Made by a program: the position numbers and the translations under genes. Below are positions 17,207 to 24,915 of a stretch of 64,000 nt of DNA, one piece after another (positions within the stretch are counted from its first letter, which is position 1; every line of letters begins with the position of its first letter). The stretch is from Bacteroidales bacterium (GTDB lineage Bacteria; Bacteroidota; Bacteroidia; Bacteroidales; UBA932), in the NCBI GenBank assembly GCA_017423025.1, contig JAFPGC010000020.1, positions 26,344-90,343 of the forward strand. Reading direction: 5' to 3'. Below the pieces are notes generated by a model. That model ran no database searches. It was not told the DNA's origin and saw only the letters and a list, made by a program, of their open reading frames with translations.

Positions 17207-18805
17207 ATGAACCTGGACTCTGAACTATACCTGAACCTCATCCGCGGCGGCGCCGCAAGCCTGGCCCAAAGACGCCAGGAAATCAACGACCTCAATGTCT
17301 TCCCCATTCCGGACGGAGACACCGGGGACAATATGTACATGACCATTGAAGCCGGCACCCACGCCAGCGGGAATACCTTGGGTGAAATGGCCGACTCCGT
17401 TTCGCAGGGCATGCTTCTTGGCGCCCGCGGCAATTCCGGCGTCATCCTTTCCCGCATCTTCGCCGGCATGGGCAAGGCCTTCAAAGGCCTCAAGCAGGCC
17501 GATAGCAAGCAGTTCAACGCCGCCATGAAGGCCGCCGTCGAGGAAGCTTATCACGCCGTCTCACAGCCTGTGGAAGGCACCATCCTCACCGTCCTCCGCG
17601 AAGGCGTGGCGGCAGCCGAAGGATCGGCCGGTATGGAGGAGTTCTTCGACCTCTGGATTGCCGGTATGGACCTGAGCCTGCAGCACACTCCCGACCTTCT
17701 GGACGTGCTCAAAAAGGCCGGTGTAGTGGACAGCGGCGGCGCAGGCCTCCTCTGTATAGCCGAAGGCATGCGCGATGCCTTACATGGCGACGTGTTGTCT
17801 GTCATGCCGAGCGAAGCGAGTGCATCTCCTGCCCCTAAAGTAGACTTTTCCGCCTTCACCGAAGACAGTGTCCTCGAGTTTGGCTATTGCACGGAATTCC
17901 TCCTGCGCCTGCAGCGCAGCAAAGTGGATTTGGACACCTTTGACGAGTCCGTCATCCACGACTGGCTGGAAACCCGGGGAGATTCCCTGGTCTTTTTCCG
18001 CGACGGCTCCATCGTCAAAGTGCACGTGCACACTATGGATCCCGGCGCCGTGCTCACCAAATGCCGCGAATGGGGCGAATTCCTTACCATCAAGGTAGAG
18101 AATATGACCCTCCAGCACCACGAGAACCATATGGACGAGCGTTTCAAGCGCACCGGCAAGGCTCTGGGCATCGTGACCGTCGCCTCGGGAAAGGGCTTGA
18201 CCGCCACCTTCCAGGAAATGGGGGCCGATGCCGTCATAGAAGGCGGCCAGACTATGAACCCTTCCGTAGAGCGCTTCCTGGAGGCCTTTGACAACGTGGG
18301 CGCGGAAACCATCCTGGTCTTCCCCAACAATAGCAATATCATCCTCACGGCGCGTCAGGCGGCCGATATCTACGACAAGTCCAAGATCGTGGTCATCCCC
18401 ACGCACACCCTGGGAGAAGGCTATTACGCAATGGCCAACCTTCAGACCGACCTTCCCCTGGAAGAGATCACACAGACCCTGGAAGAAGCCGCCAAGGCTG
18501 TCACTACAGGCTCCGTTTCCAAGGCCATCCGGGACACGGCCGAGGCCCGCACCGGCGAGTTCATAGGCTTCAGCGGTAAGGACGTCCTCTGCTGCTGCCC
18601 CGAACGTCCCGCCGCAGTGCAGTCGCTGGCGCAGAAGTTATCGGCCCAAAACTCCGACATCATCATTCTTCTCCAGGGGGCCGATGCACCAGCGGACGAA
18701 GCCTCACAATTACAAAACGATCTTCAGAACACATACAAGAACACCGAAGTCATCCTCATTGACGGCGGACAACCTGTTTACGATTATATTTTAGTGCTAT
18801 GTTAA
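17207..18805 (+). CDS. fakA: Fatty-acid kinase subunit FakA (DAK2 domain)
   Basis: 532 residues. The N-terminal DhaL/DAK2 nucleotide-binding domain (1-195) has the metal-ATP motif NVFPIPDGDTGDNMY (~28-42) and ARGNSGVILSR (~74-84). A middle FakA domain (~210-300) and a C-terminal DegV-like domain (~310-532, with the VFPNNSNIILTARQA segment) follow, as in Staphylococcus FakA. FakA phosphorylates fatty acids held by FakB, giving acyl-phosphate. The FakB-like gene overlaps the end (18799-18805) and PlsX/AcpP follow. Residues 199-207 (VMPSEASAS) lie at the junction of the first two domains and are encoded by a dispersed palindromic element (17801-17828), apparently an in-frame insertion in a linker. 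Confidence 0.85.
   Translation: MNLDSELYLNLIRGGAASLAQRRQEINDLNVFPIPDGDTGDNMYMTIEAGTHASGNTLGEMADSVSQGMLLGARGNSGVILSRIFAGMGKAFKGLKQADSKQFNAAMKAAVEEAYHAVSQPVEGTILTVLREGVAAAEGSAGMEEFFDLWIAGMDLSLQHTPDLLDVLKKAGVVDSGGAGLLCIAEGMRDALHGDVLSVMPSEASASPAPKVDFSAFTEDSVLEFGYCTEFLLRLQRSKVDLDTFDESVIHDWLETRGDSLVFFRDGSIVKVHVHTMDPGAVLTKCREWGEFLTIKVENMTLQHHENHMDERFKRTGKALGIVTVASGKGLTATFQEMGADAVIEGGQTMNPSVERFLEAFDNVGAETILVFPNNSNIILTARQAADIYDKSKIVVIPTHTLGEGYYAMANLQTDLPLEEITQTLEEAAKAVTTGSVSKAIRDTAEARTGEFIGFSGKDVLCCCPERPAAVQSLAQKLSAQNSDIIILLQGADAPADEASQLQNDLQNTYKNTEVILIDGGQPVYDYILVLC
17801..17828. repeat. Dispersed palindromic element, copy A, inside fakA
   Basis: A 28-bp element beginning GTCATGCCGAGCG and ending GTGCATCTC. 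It shares the GTCATnCC start and ATCTC end with five other copies in this window. It lies in frame within fakA and codes for VMPSEASAS at a domain linker. Confidence 0.7.
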
Positions 18806-19665
18806 AGATATACACGGACACCGATACCGATATTAATCCCGCCCTGGCGGCCGAATACGGTTACACCCTCATCTCCATGCCCTACAGCGTGGATGCCAAA
18901 ACCACTTATCCTTACGTGGATTTCGAGACCTTTGACGGCCACGCATTCTACGACATGCTGCGCGGCGGCGTCCTGCCCACCACCAGCGCCATCTCCAAAG
19001 AGCAGTATATCAACTACTTCCAGGAGGATTTCAAATCCGGTAACGATATTCTCTACGTGCACTTCTCCCGCGCCATGACCAACACCTTCGACGTCATGGA
19101 CCAGGCCATTGCCGAACTCAAAACCCAATACCCGGCCACCCGCTTCGAAGAAATCGACACCAAGGGCATTACCACCATCAGCTACGCCATCGTGCGCGAG
19201 GTGGGAGACCTCGTCAAGGCCGGCAAGACGCTGGACGAGGTTTTGGAATGGGCCAAGACCGAGGTGGACAAGTTTGCCATGTATTTCTTTGCCGATGACC
19301 TCAAGTTCTTCCGCCGCAGCGGTCGCGTAAGCGGTCTCGCTGCCACCATGGGTACACTTATCGGCGTACGTCCCCTCATCCACATGAGCCAGGCCGGCAA
19401 GATGGAATCCATCGGCACGGTCAAAGGCCGTCCCAATGCCATGAAGGCCCTGGTGGACAAGGTGGCCGAACTGGGCGACGAGATTGGGAAGCACCGCATC
19501 TGCATCGGCCATACCGATGCCCCCGAGATTGCCCAGGAGGTTGGCCGGATGATTGAGGACCGCTTCGGCAAGCAGAATATTGAATACGTTTACGTGAACC
19601 CTACCGCCGGAAGCCACTGCGGCCCCAACGGCGTAGGAGTTTGCTTCCACGCAATTCATCGCTAG
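18799..19665 (+). CDS. fakB: DegV-family fatty-acid-binding protein FakB
   Basis: 288 residues of the DegV fold. Motifs: the N-terminal TDTDTDINP in place of the usual TDS(T/S)xDL start, TSAISKEQY (~62-70) at the head-group site, YVHFSRAMTNTFD, FFADDLKFFRRSGRVSG (~165-181) and the C-terminal GSHCGPNGVGV (~275-285). DegV/FakB proteins bind a free fatty acid and present it to FakA for phosphorylation. The gene overlaps fakA by 7 bp. The variation in the usual N-terminal serine/threonine motif (TDTDTD) might alter chain preference. A palindromic repeat begins 2 bp after the stop codon. Confidence 0.85.
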   Translation: MLKIYTDTDTDINPALAAEYGYTLISMPYSVDAKTTYPYVDFETFDGHAFYDMLRGGVLPTTSAISKEQYINYFQEDFKSGNDILYVHFSRAMTNTFDVMDQAIAELKTQYPATRFEEIDTKGITTISYAIVREVGDLVKAGKTLDEVLEWAKTEVDKFAMYFFADDLKFFRRSGRVSGLAATMGTLIGVRPLIHMSQAGKMESIGTVKGRPNAMKALVDKVAELGDEIGKHRICIGHTDAPEIAQEVGRMIEDRFGKQNIEYVYVNPTAGSHCGPNGVGVCFHAIHR

Positions 19666-19666
19666 C

Positions 19667-19692
19667 GTCATTCCCGGCCTGACCGGAAACCC
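19667..19692. repeat. Dispersed palindromic element, copy E
   Basis: GTCATTCCCGGCCTGACCGG followed by AAACCC: the left side and centre match copy D (26213) and the right end has decayed. It starts 2 bp after the fakB stop and may act as a hairpin in the mRNA between fakB and the GNAT gene. Confidence 0.65.
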
Positions 19693-19706
19693 TAAACAAT
19701 AGGATC

Positions 19707-20837
19707 ATGATAGAAGTCAAAGAAGTAACCACTAAAAAGGAGCAGAAGCAGTTCCTGAACTTTGCTTTGGACCTGTACAAGGGCAACCCTTACTTTGTGC
19801 CGCCGCTATATGCCGACGAGCGCAAGATGTTCGAGAAGGACTATGTGTACAAGAGCAGCTGCGAGTGGACCTACTTCATGGCCTACAAAGACGGCGTTCC
19901 GGCCGGACGCATCCAGTGCATCATCCAGAAGGACGCCAACGCCAAAAATGGGGAAAAGCGCTGCCGGTTCAGCCGTTTTGACGCCATCGAGGACGTGGAA
20001 GTTTCCAAAGCCCTCTTTGAAAAGGCCGAAGCCTGGGCCCTGGAGAAGGGAATGGACACCATGGTGGGCCCTCTCAACTTTTCCGATCTGGAACGGGAAG
20101 GCATGCTGGTAGAGGGCTTTGAAGAGCCGGCTACCTTCGAGGAAAACTACAACTTCCCCTATTACAAGGATCATGTGGAAGCCCTGGGCTACCAGAAGGA
20201 GATTGACTGGACGGCCAGCCGCCTTTATGGGCCGGAGAGTCCGGAAGCCCTGCAGGAAATGGAAGAGCTCATTGCCTTCATTTTCAAGCGCTACAAACTG
20301 CATTATGGCACAGCCAAGAACGGCCCGGACCTTCTGAAAAAGTACTCCGAAGGGATCTTTGACCTGATTGACACCTCCTATGAGGGCCTGTACGGAACCG
20401 TTCCCTTTACCGAGGCCATGCGCAAACTGGTCCTGGAGAACTTCGCTATGGTCATCAATCCCCAGCACACGGCCGTAATCCTGGACGAGAACGACAAAAT
20501 CGTCTGCTTCGGCCTCTCCTTCCCCGGCCTGGCCCCTGCTCTTGTGGGAACCCGCGGCAAATACACCCCGCTCACCCTCCTGAAGCTCTTGTACTACATC
20601 AAAAGGCCCAATATCATAGACCTGTGCCTGGTGGGCGTAGACCCCGAGTACTTGAACCGTGGCGTTTCCGGTGCCCTGAGCCTGTCCATTATGAAATCGC
20701 TGCGGGACAATCCCCGCATCAAATGGGCCGATACCAACCTGAACCTGGAAGACAACTACGCCATCCTGAACCAGTGGCGCCGCTTCAAGAGAGATGAATG
20801 CAAGCGCTACAGAGCCTATGTAAAGAAATTAGTATGA
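19707..20837 (+). CDS. GNAT-family acyltransferase-like protein, paralogue 2
   Basis: 376 residues, homologous along its length to the protein at 1810-2952: ALDLYKGNPYFVPPLYADE (~22-40) against its PLDLYKDCENWVPP, LEREGMLVEGFE against MDREGLLVDGFE, and YNFPYYKDHVEALGYQKEIDWT against YNYPYYPEYLERMGF. A second acyltransferase-like domain ends with VGVDPEYLNRGVSGALSLS (~309-327). Donor and acceptor are unknown. It lies inside the fatty-acid kinase/PlsX/AcpP operon and overlaps plsX by ATGA (20834-20837), so an acyl-ACP or acyl-phosphate donor is an attractive idea, such as in synthesis of an N-acylated lipid; this is inference only. Confidence 0.7.
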   Translation: MIEVKEVTTKKEQKQFLNFALDLYKGNPYFVPPLYADERKMFEKDYVYKSSCEWTYFMAYKDGVPAGRIQCIIQKDANAKNGEKRCRFSRFDAIEDVEVSKALFEKAEAWALEKGMDTMVGPLNFSDLEREGMLVEGFEEPATFEENYNFPYYKDHVEALGYQKEIDWTASRLYGPESPEALQEMEELIAFIFKRYKLHYGTAKNGPDLLKKYSEGIFDLIDTSYEGLYGTVPFTEAMRKLVLENFAMVINPQHTAVILDENDKIVCFGLSFPGLAPALVGTRGKYTPLTLLKLLYYIKRPNIIDLCLVGVDPEYLNRGVSGALSLSIMKSLRDNPRIKWADTNLNLEDNYAILNQWRRFKRDECKRYRAYVKKLV

Positions 20838-21853
20838 TTAAGATATTAATTGACTGCTTCGGAGGCGACCATTGCCCGCAGGCACCCGTAGAAGGCGCCC
20901 TGGCGGCCCTTGCCAAGAACAAGGACCTGTATATCCTTCTGCTGGGTGACGAGCAGATTTTGCAGAAAGAACTGGCAGGAAAGGCCTATGATACCCAGCG
21001 TCTGGAAATTGTCCACGCTCCGGAAGTGATAGGCTGCGACGAGAAGCCCACCGACGTGGTGCGCCTCAAGCGCAACTCATCCATGATGAAGGGCATCATC
21101 CTTCTGCGGGACCGTGACGACATTTCCGCCCTGGTTTCCACCGGTTCCACAGGTGCCCTGGTGACCGGTGCCCTTGTCCGACTGGGTCGCATCCCCGGCG
21201 TCATCCGCCCGGCCTTCTGTCCCCTGCTCCCTACCATGAACGGAGGCATCGTAGGCATCTGCGACAGCGGTGCTAACGTCGATGTTACATCGGCCCATCT
21301 GCGCCAGTTTGCCATTATGGCGTCCCTTTACATGGAAAACGTGTATGGCGTGAAAAACCCGCGCGTAGCGCTCCTGAATGTGGGAAAAGAGGCCGAGAAA
21401 GGCGATGACATCCGACGCGAGGCATACGGTCTGCTGCAGGAAACCGAAGGGCTCAACTTCGTGGGCAACATGGAAAGCCGCGACCTCCTCTCCGGCAGTT
21501 ACGACGTTGTGGTGGCCGATGGTTTCAGCGGCAACGTCTTGGTAAAAACCACCGAAGGAACCGCCCTGGAACTGCTGAAGAAGCTCAAGAAGGAAATCTT
21601 CAGCCGCACCCTGTACAAGATAGGCGCCCTGCTTATGAAAAAGATGTTTGCCGATATGAAGGAGTTCATGAACTACCAGAATTACGGCGGCAGTGTGCTC
21701 CTGGGCACTTCCAAGGTAGTCGTCAAGGGACACGGCTCGTCCAACGCCACCGCAGTGGAAAAGTGCATAGAACAGGCCTACAAGATGGAAGTAAGCCAGC
21801 TCTCCGGAAAGATTGAAGCCGAAATAGCCAAATACGAACATTACGAAGAATAA
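20834..21853 (+). CDS. plsX: Acyl-ACP:phosphate acyltransferase PlsX
   Basis: 339 residues. I start it at 20834, where ATG overlaps the upstream stop as ATGA and the protein begins MIKILIDCFGGDHCP; an in-frame Met 12 codons earlier lies inside the GNAT gene. Family motifs: DCFGGDHCPQAPVEGA (normally D-x-MGGD), the STGSTGALVTGALVRLGRIPGV region (~98-120), LNVGKEAEKGD and VVADGFSGNVLVKTTEG (~228-244). It interconverts acyl-ACP and acyl-phosphate, the donor for PlsY in phosphatidic acid synthesis. Because FakA/FakB also produce acyl-phosphate, PlsX here can pass salvaged fatty acids to AcpP, encoded 5 bp downstream. Confidence 0.95.
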   Translation: MIKILIDCFGGDHCPQAPVEGALAALAKNKDLYILLLGDEQILQKELAGKAYDTQRLEIVHAPEVIGCDEKPTDVVRLKRNSSMMKGIILLRDRDDISALVSTGSTGALVTGALVRLGRIPGVIRPAFCPLLPTMNGGIVGICDSGANVDVTSAHLRQFAIMASLYMENVYGVKNPRVALLNVGKEAEKGDDIRREAYGLLQETEGLNFVGNMESRDLLSGSYDVVVADGFSGNVLVKTTEGTALELLKKLKKEIFSRTLYKIGALLMKKMFADMKEFMNYQNYGGSVLLGTSKVVVKGHGSSNATAVEKCIEQAYKMEVSQLSGKIEAEIAKYEHYEE

Positions 21854-21858
21854 ACCCT

Positions 21859-22092
21859 ATGTTTGAAAAAGTACAAACCATCCTGGCGAAGCAGCTTCGC
21901 CTGGATCCCTCCAAAATCACCCTGCAAAGTCTCATTAAGAAAGACCTCGGGGCCGATTCCCTGGACATCCTCCAGCTTCTGATGCGCATCGAGGATCAGT
22001 ACGGCATAGTCATCCCCGACCAGGAACTGGCCAAGTTCGAGACGGTAGGTGATGTGGTAGCTTTTCTGGAAAAACAAGAAGTTAAATTATAG
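21859..22092 (+). CDS. acpP: Acyl carrier protein
   Basis: 77 residues; phosphopantetheine site DLGADSLDIL with Ser34, acidic helix II, and the C-terminal VGDVVAFLEKQ typical of fatty-acid ACPs. Follows plsX by 5 bp. The KKDLGADSLD sequence is the nearest to a housekeeping AcpP among the four carrier proteins of this window, although the usual E. coli-like core has several changes. It accepts acyl groups from or gives them to PlsX. Confidence 0.9.
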   Translation: MFEKVQTILAKQLRLDPSKITLQSLIKKDLGADSLDILQLLMRIEDQYGIVIPDQELAKFETVGDVVAFLEKQEVKL

Positions 22093-22104
22093 CCATTCAA
22101 TCCC

Positions 22105-23763
22105 ATGGTCCAGGTCTATTGTAAGAATACGAAGGAGACGAAGCGCTTCCCCGAAGGCACGTCCCTTGTGCAGATGCTTTCCGAGTTTGACTGCAAAACG
22201 CCCTACCCCATTGTGTCTGCCAAGGTGAACAATGTGTCCCAGGGTCTCAAGTTCAAGGTCTACCAGAACAAGGACATCGAGTTCATCGATGTCCGTGAAC
22301 CCAGCGGCATGCGCGTCTATTGCCGTTCTCTTTATTTCTTACTTTACAAGGCGGCCTGCGACGTACTGCCGGGCAGCAAGCTCTACATTGAGCACCCCAT
22401 TTCCCACGGCTATTTCTGCCACGTAAAAAAGGCCGACAGCACCCATATCACTCCGGAAGAAATCACCCTGGTGGGTGCCCGGATGAAGGAACTCGTAGAG
22501 AAAGACCTCCCCTTCCACCGCTATGACGTGCAGACGGAAAAGGCCATCAAGGAATTCAAGAAGGCCGGCTTCGAAGACAAGGTGCGCCTGCTGGAAACCA
22601 GCGGAGAGGCCTATACGGACTACTATACGCTGGGAGACACGGCCGATTACTTCTACGGCAAGCTGGTCCCCTCGACCGGATATCTCACCGTCTGGGACAT
22701 CCAGCCCTATCACGACGGTCTGCTCCTGAGGGTTCCTTCCCGTGAAGACCCTACCCATGTGGCCGATTTCGTAGACCAGCCCAAGACCTTCGAAATGTTC
22801 AAGGAAGCCCTCCGCTGGAACATCATCATGGGTCTGAGCACCGTGGGAGACGTAAACGAAGCCTTCTTGAATGGCCGCGCCAGCGAGCTCATCCAGATAG
22901 CGGAAGCCCTTCAGGAAAAGAAAATCGTCCAGATAGCGGAAGAGATAGACCGCCGCTACAAAGACAAGGAGAATCCCCTGCAGGTGGTGCTGATTACCGG
23001 CCCTTCCTCATCCGGTAAAACCACCTTCTGCAAGCGCCTCTCCATCCAGCTCAAGGCCTGTGGCCTCAAGCCTATGTCCGTGAGTACAGACGATTATTTT
23101 GTGAACCGGGAAGATTCTCCCCGATTCCCCGACGGCAGTTTCGATTTCGACAACTTTGAGACGGTGGACCACGTCCTCATGGAAAGCGATATCATGAAAC
23201 TGATCCAGGGAGAGGAGGTGTCGGTACCGGAATTCAATTTTGTCACCGGACTGCGGGAATACAATGGCAAGAAACTCAAACTGGGCGAAGGCCGCATTCT
23301 TCTCATCGAAGGAATCCACGCCCTGAATCCCGGCCTCACCAGCCATATTCCCGACACAGCCAAATTCAAGATTTTCATCAATACGCTTACCGGCACCCTG
23401 CTGGACGACCACAACAGCATCCCCACCAGCGACAACCGCCTGCTGCGCCGCATTGTCAGGGACTACAACGCCGGAGCTTTTACCGCCCGCGAGTCCATTT
23501 CCCACTGGCAGAATGTACTGGATGCCGAGCAAAAGTGGATTTATCCTTTCCAGGAGACGGCAGACGTGATGTTCAACAGTGCCTACCTCATTGAGTTTGC
23601 CGTGCTTAAGAACCACGCCGAGCCCATCCTCCGCAGCGTTCCCCAGAACTGCGCCGAGTTCGCCGAGGCCCACCGCCTCCTCAAGTTCATCCACTACTTT
23701 ACTCCCGTCCCGGATAAAGAAATCCCCGCAACGTCATTGTTGCGGGAATTTATCGGAGGATAG
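22105..23763 (+). CDS. TGS-domain nucleoside (uridine) kinase
   Basis: 552 residues. An N-terminal TGS domain (1-65; TKRFPEGTSLVQML) and a ThrRS-like second domain (~70-200; YIEHPISHGYFCHV) precede a P-loop kinase of the uridine kinase/phosphoribulokinase family: Walker A VLITGPSSSGKTTFCKRL (~296-313), the DDYFVNREDSPRFPDGSFDFDNFE substrate region (~330-353) and a Walker B-like ILLIEGIHALNP. The TGS-plus-kinase form is common in Bacteroidota and clostridia and is annotated as nucleoside kinase; its exact substrate is not settled. Last gene of the plus-strand operon; its TAG stop touches a tandem palindromic element that separates it from the convergent acyltransferase. Confidence 0.85.
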   Translation: MVQVYCKNTKETKRFPEGTSLVQMLSEFDCKTPYPIVSAKVNNVSQGLKFKVYQNKDIEFIDVREPSGMRVYCRSLYFLLYKAACDVLPGSKLYIEHPISHGYFCHVKKADSTHITPEEITLVGARMKELVEKDLPFHRYDVQTEKAIKEFKKAGFEDKVRLLETSGEAYTDYYTLGDTADYFYGKLVPSTGYLTVWDIQPYHDGLLLRVPSREDPTHVADFVDQPKTFEMFKEALRWNIIMGLSTVGDVNEAFLNGRASELIQIAEALQEKKIVQIAEEIDRRYKDKENPLQVVLITGPSSSGKTTFCKRLSIQLKACGLKPMSVSTDDYFVNREDSPRFPDGSFDFDNFETVDHVLMESDIMKLIQGEEVSVPEFNFVTGLREYNGKKLKLGEGRILLIEGIHALNPGLTSHIPDTAKFKIFINTLTGTLLDDHNSIPTSDNRLLRRIVRDYNAGAFTARESISHWQNVLDAEQKWIYPFQETADVMFNSAYLIEFAVLKNHAEPILRSVPQNCAEFAEAHRLLKFIHYFTPVPDKEIPATSLLREFIGG

Positions 23764-23815
23764 ATGCCCGATCGGAGTCGGGCATAACGTCATGGCCAGC
23801 CTGACCGGCCATCTC
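23763..23815. repeat. Tandem palindromic elements (copies B1 and B2)
   Basis: Two adjacent elements: B1 (23763-23788), on the minus strand GTTATGCCCGACTCCGATCG followed by GGCATC, and B2 (23789-23815), GTCATGGCCAGCCTGACCGG followed by CCATCTC. Each is a hairpin. They fill the space between two convergent genes and share bases with both TAG stop codons, so they probably also stop transcription from both sides. Confidence 0.75.
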
Positions 23816-24915
23816 TACATTACAGGATTGGCATAGATTCTCAAAAGAATGTCCCGGAGCTCTTCGGGATATTCTTTTGTTATTGTATCCACGTGCTGGA
23901 TAAAGGCGTCTCTCTCGGCGTCCGTGTAGGAATGAGCGCGCTTTCCGCTCAGAAGGTCAGCGGCAATGTAGTTATTGGGATACAGACGGTAAGCGGACCT
24001 GATACGGGAGTCTATCAGCTCTGCCACGCCCTTGTTGAAGTCCGGATTGGAACAGTCATGATACTTTTCCAACTCCTCGCGGCGAATAGGCTCGCAAACC
24101 GTGAGGTGAACGCGGCCCTTGGGCTGAGTGATGCCTGTCAGGATGCTGTTCAAGTCTTCTCCCGGCTTTTTGATATAAGGCTGGCCGGAACTCTTGGCAT
24201 AAAGCTCCAGGGCCTTTAATTCGTCGCAGGGCTCCCATTCATAGGAGATGGACAGCGGAGCTATGTTGAGTTCATCCAGGGCTGCTATACGGTCTTCTCC
24301 GCCGGAAAGATTGAACATCTTGATAATCCCCTGGTCCGTCAGGTCCATCCCGTCCTTGGTGCGGCCGTTGCGCTGGGCAATCCAAACGCTTTCCTTCTTC
24401 TGCGTTATGGCGAAACGGATATACTCCGACACATACTGGCTCTTGAGAAGAAAATCACGGGCCGATGTCACCGTCGTAGGCCGTTCAATGCGGAACATCT
24501 TGTTGCTCCGGCCCACGTCAATGACCAACTGACCCTGCATGAGGTTGGCCCCGAAGGTGATTTCGGAAGTCTTTCGGCCTGCGTCGCTCAGCAGCACCTG
24601 CAGGAAGCCGGCATCCATCATGATATCCCGGTGGTTGGAGATAAAGAGATAGTCTTTATTCGGATCCAGGCGTTCCATTCCCGATACGGAAAGGCCGTCG
24701 GTAGTTTTGTGGGCAATGGCATAGATAACCTTGTACATGACCCGCATCTGGAACTCTTCCACGGTGCGGCAGCTGCCCACAAGAGCCGCAATCTCCTGCA
24801 CCGGCGTACCCGGAAACAGGAAATCACACACCAGAGGGAAATACTTGTCGGACACAATCCGCTGCATAGCTGCAGGGATTTCAGAATCTACATAAGGCCG
24901 AATATCATCAAACAT
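23815..24915 (-). CDS. Glycerolphosphate-type acyltransferase
   Basis: 366 residues from the ATG at 24915 (MFDDIRPYVDSEIP), preferred over a Met 30 codons earlier because that lies deep in the upstream gene. The acyltransferase block is FISNHRDIMMDAGF (~110-124); the His-Asp spacing is HxxxxxD or HxD rather than the classical HxxxxD. A second block, WIAQRNGRTKDGMDL (~195-209), replaces the FPEGTRS motif. This variant occurs in Bacteroidota proteins annotated as 1-acylglycerol-3-phosphate acyltransferases. It overlaps the PaaK-like ligase by 8 bp and is the last gene of the polyene-type transcription unit. It could acylate the product's lipid anchor or be a general lipid enzyme. Confidence 0.75.
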   Translation of the reverse strand: MFDDIRPYVDSEIPAAMQRIVSDKYFPLVCDFLFPGTPVQEIAALVGSCRTVEEFQMRVMYKVIYAIAHKTTDGLSVSGMERLDPNKDYLFISNHRDIMMDAGFLQVLLSDAGRKTSEITFGANLMQGQLVIDVGRSNKMFRIERPTTVTSARDFLLKSQYVSEYIRFAITQKKESVWIAQRNGRTKDGMDLTDQGIIKMFNLSGGEDRIAALDELNIAPLSISYEWEPCDELKALELYAKSSGQPYIKKPGEDLNSILTGITQPKGRVHLTVCEPIRREELEKYHDCSNPDFNKGVAELIDSRIRSAYRLYPNNYIAADLLSGKRAHSYTDAERDAFIQHVDTITKEYPEELRDILLRIYANPVM

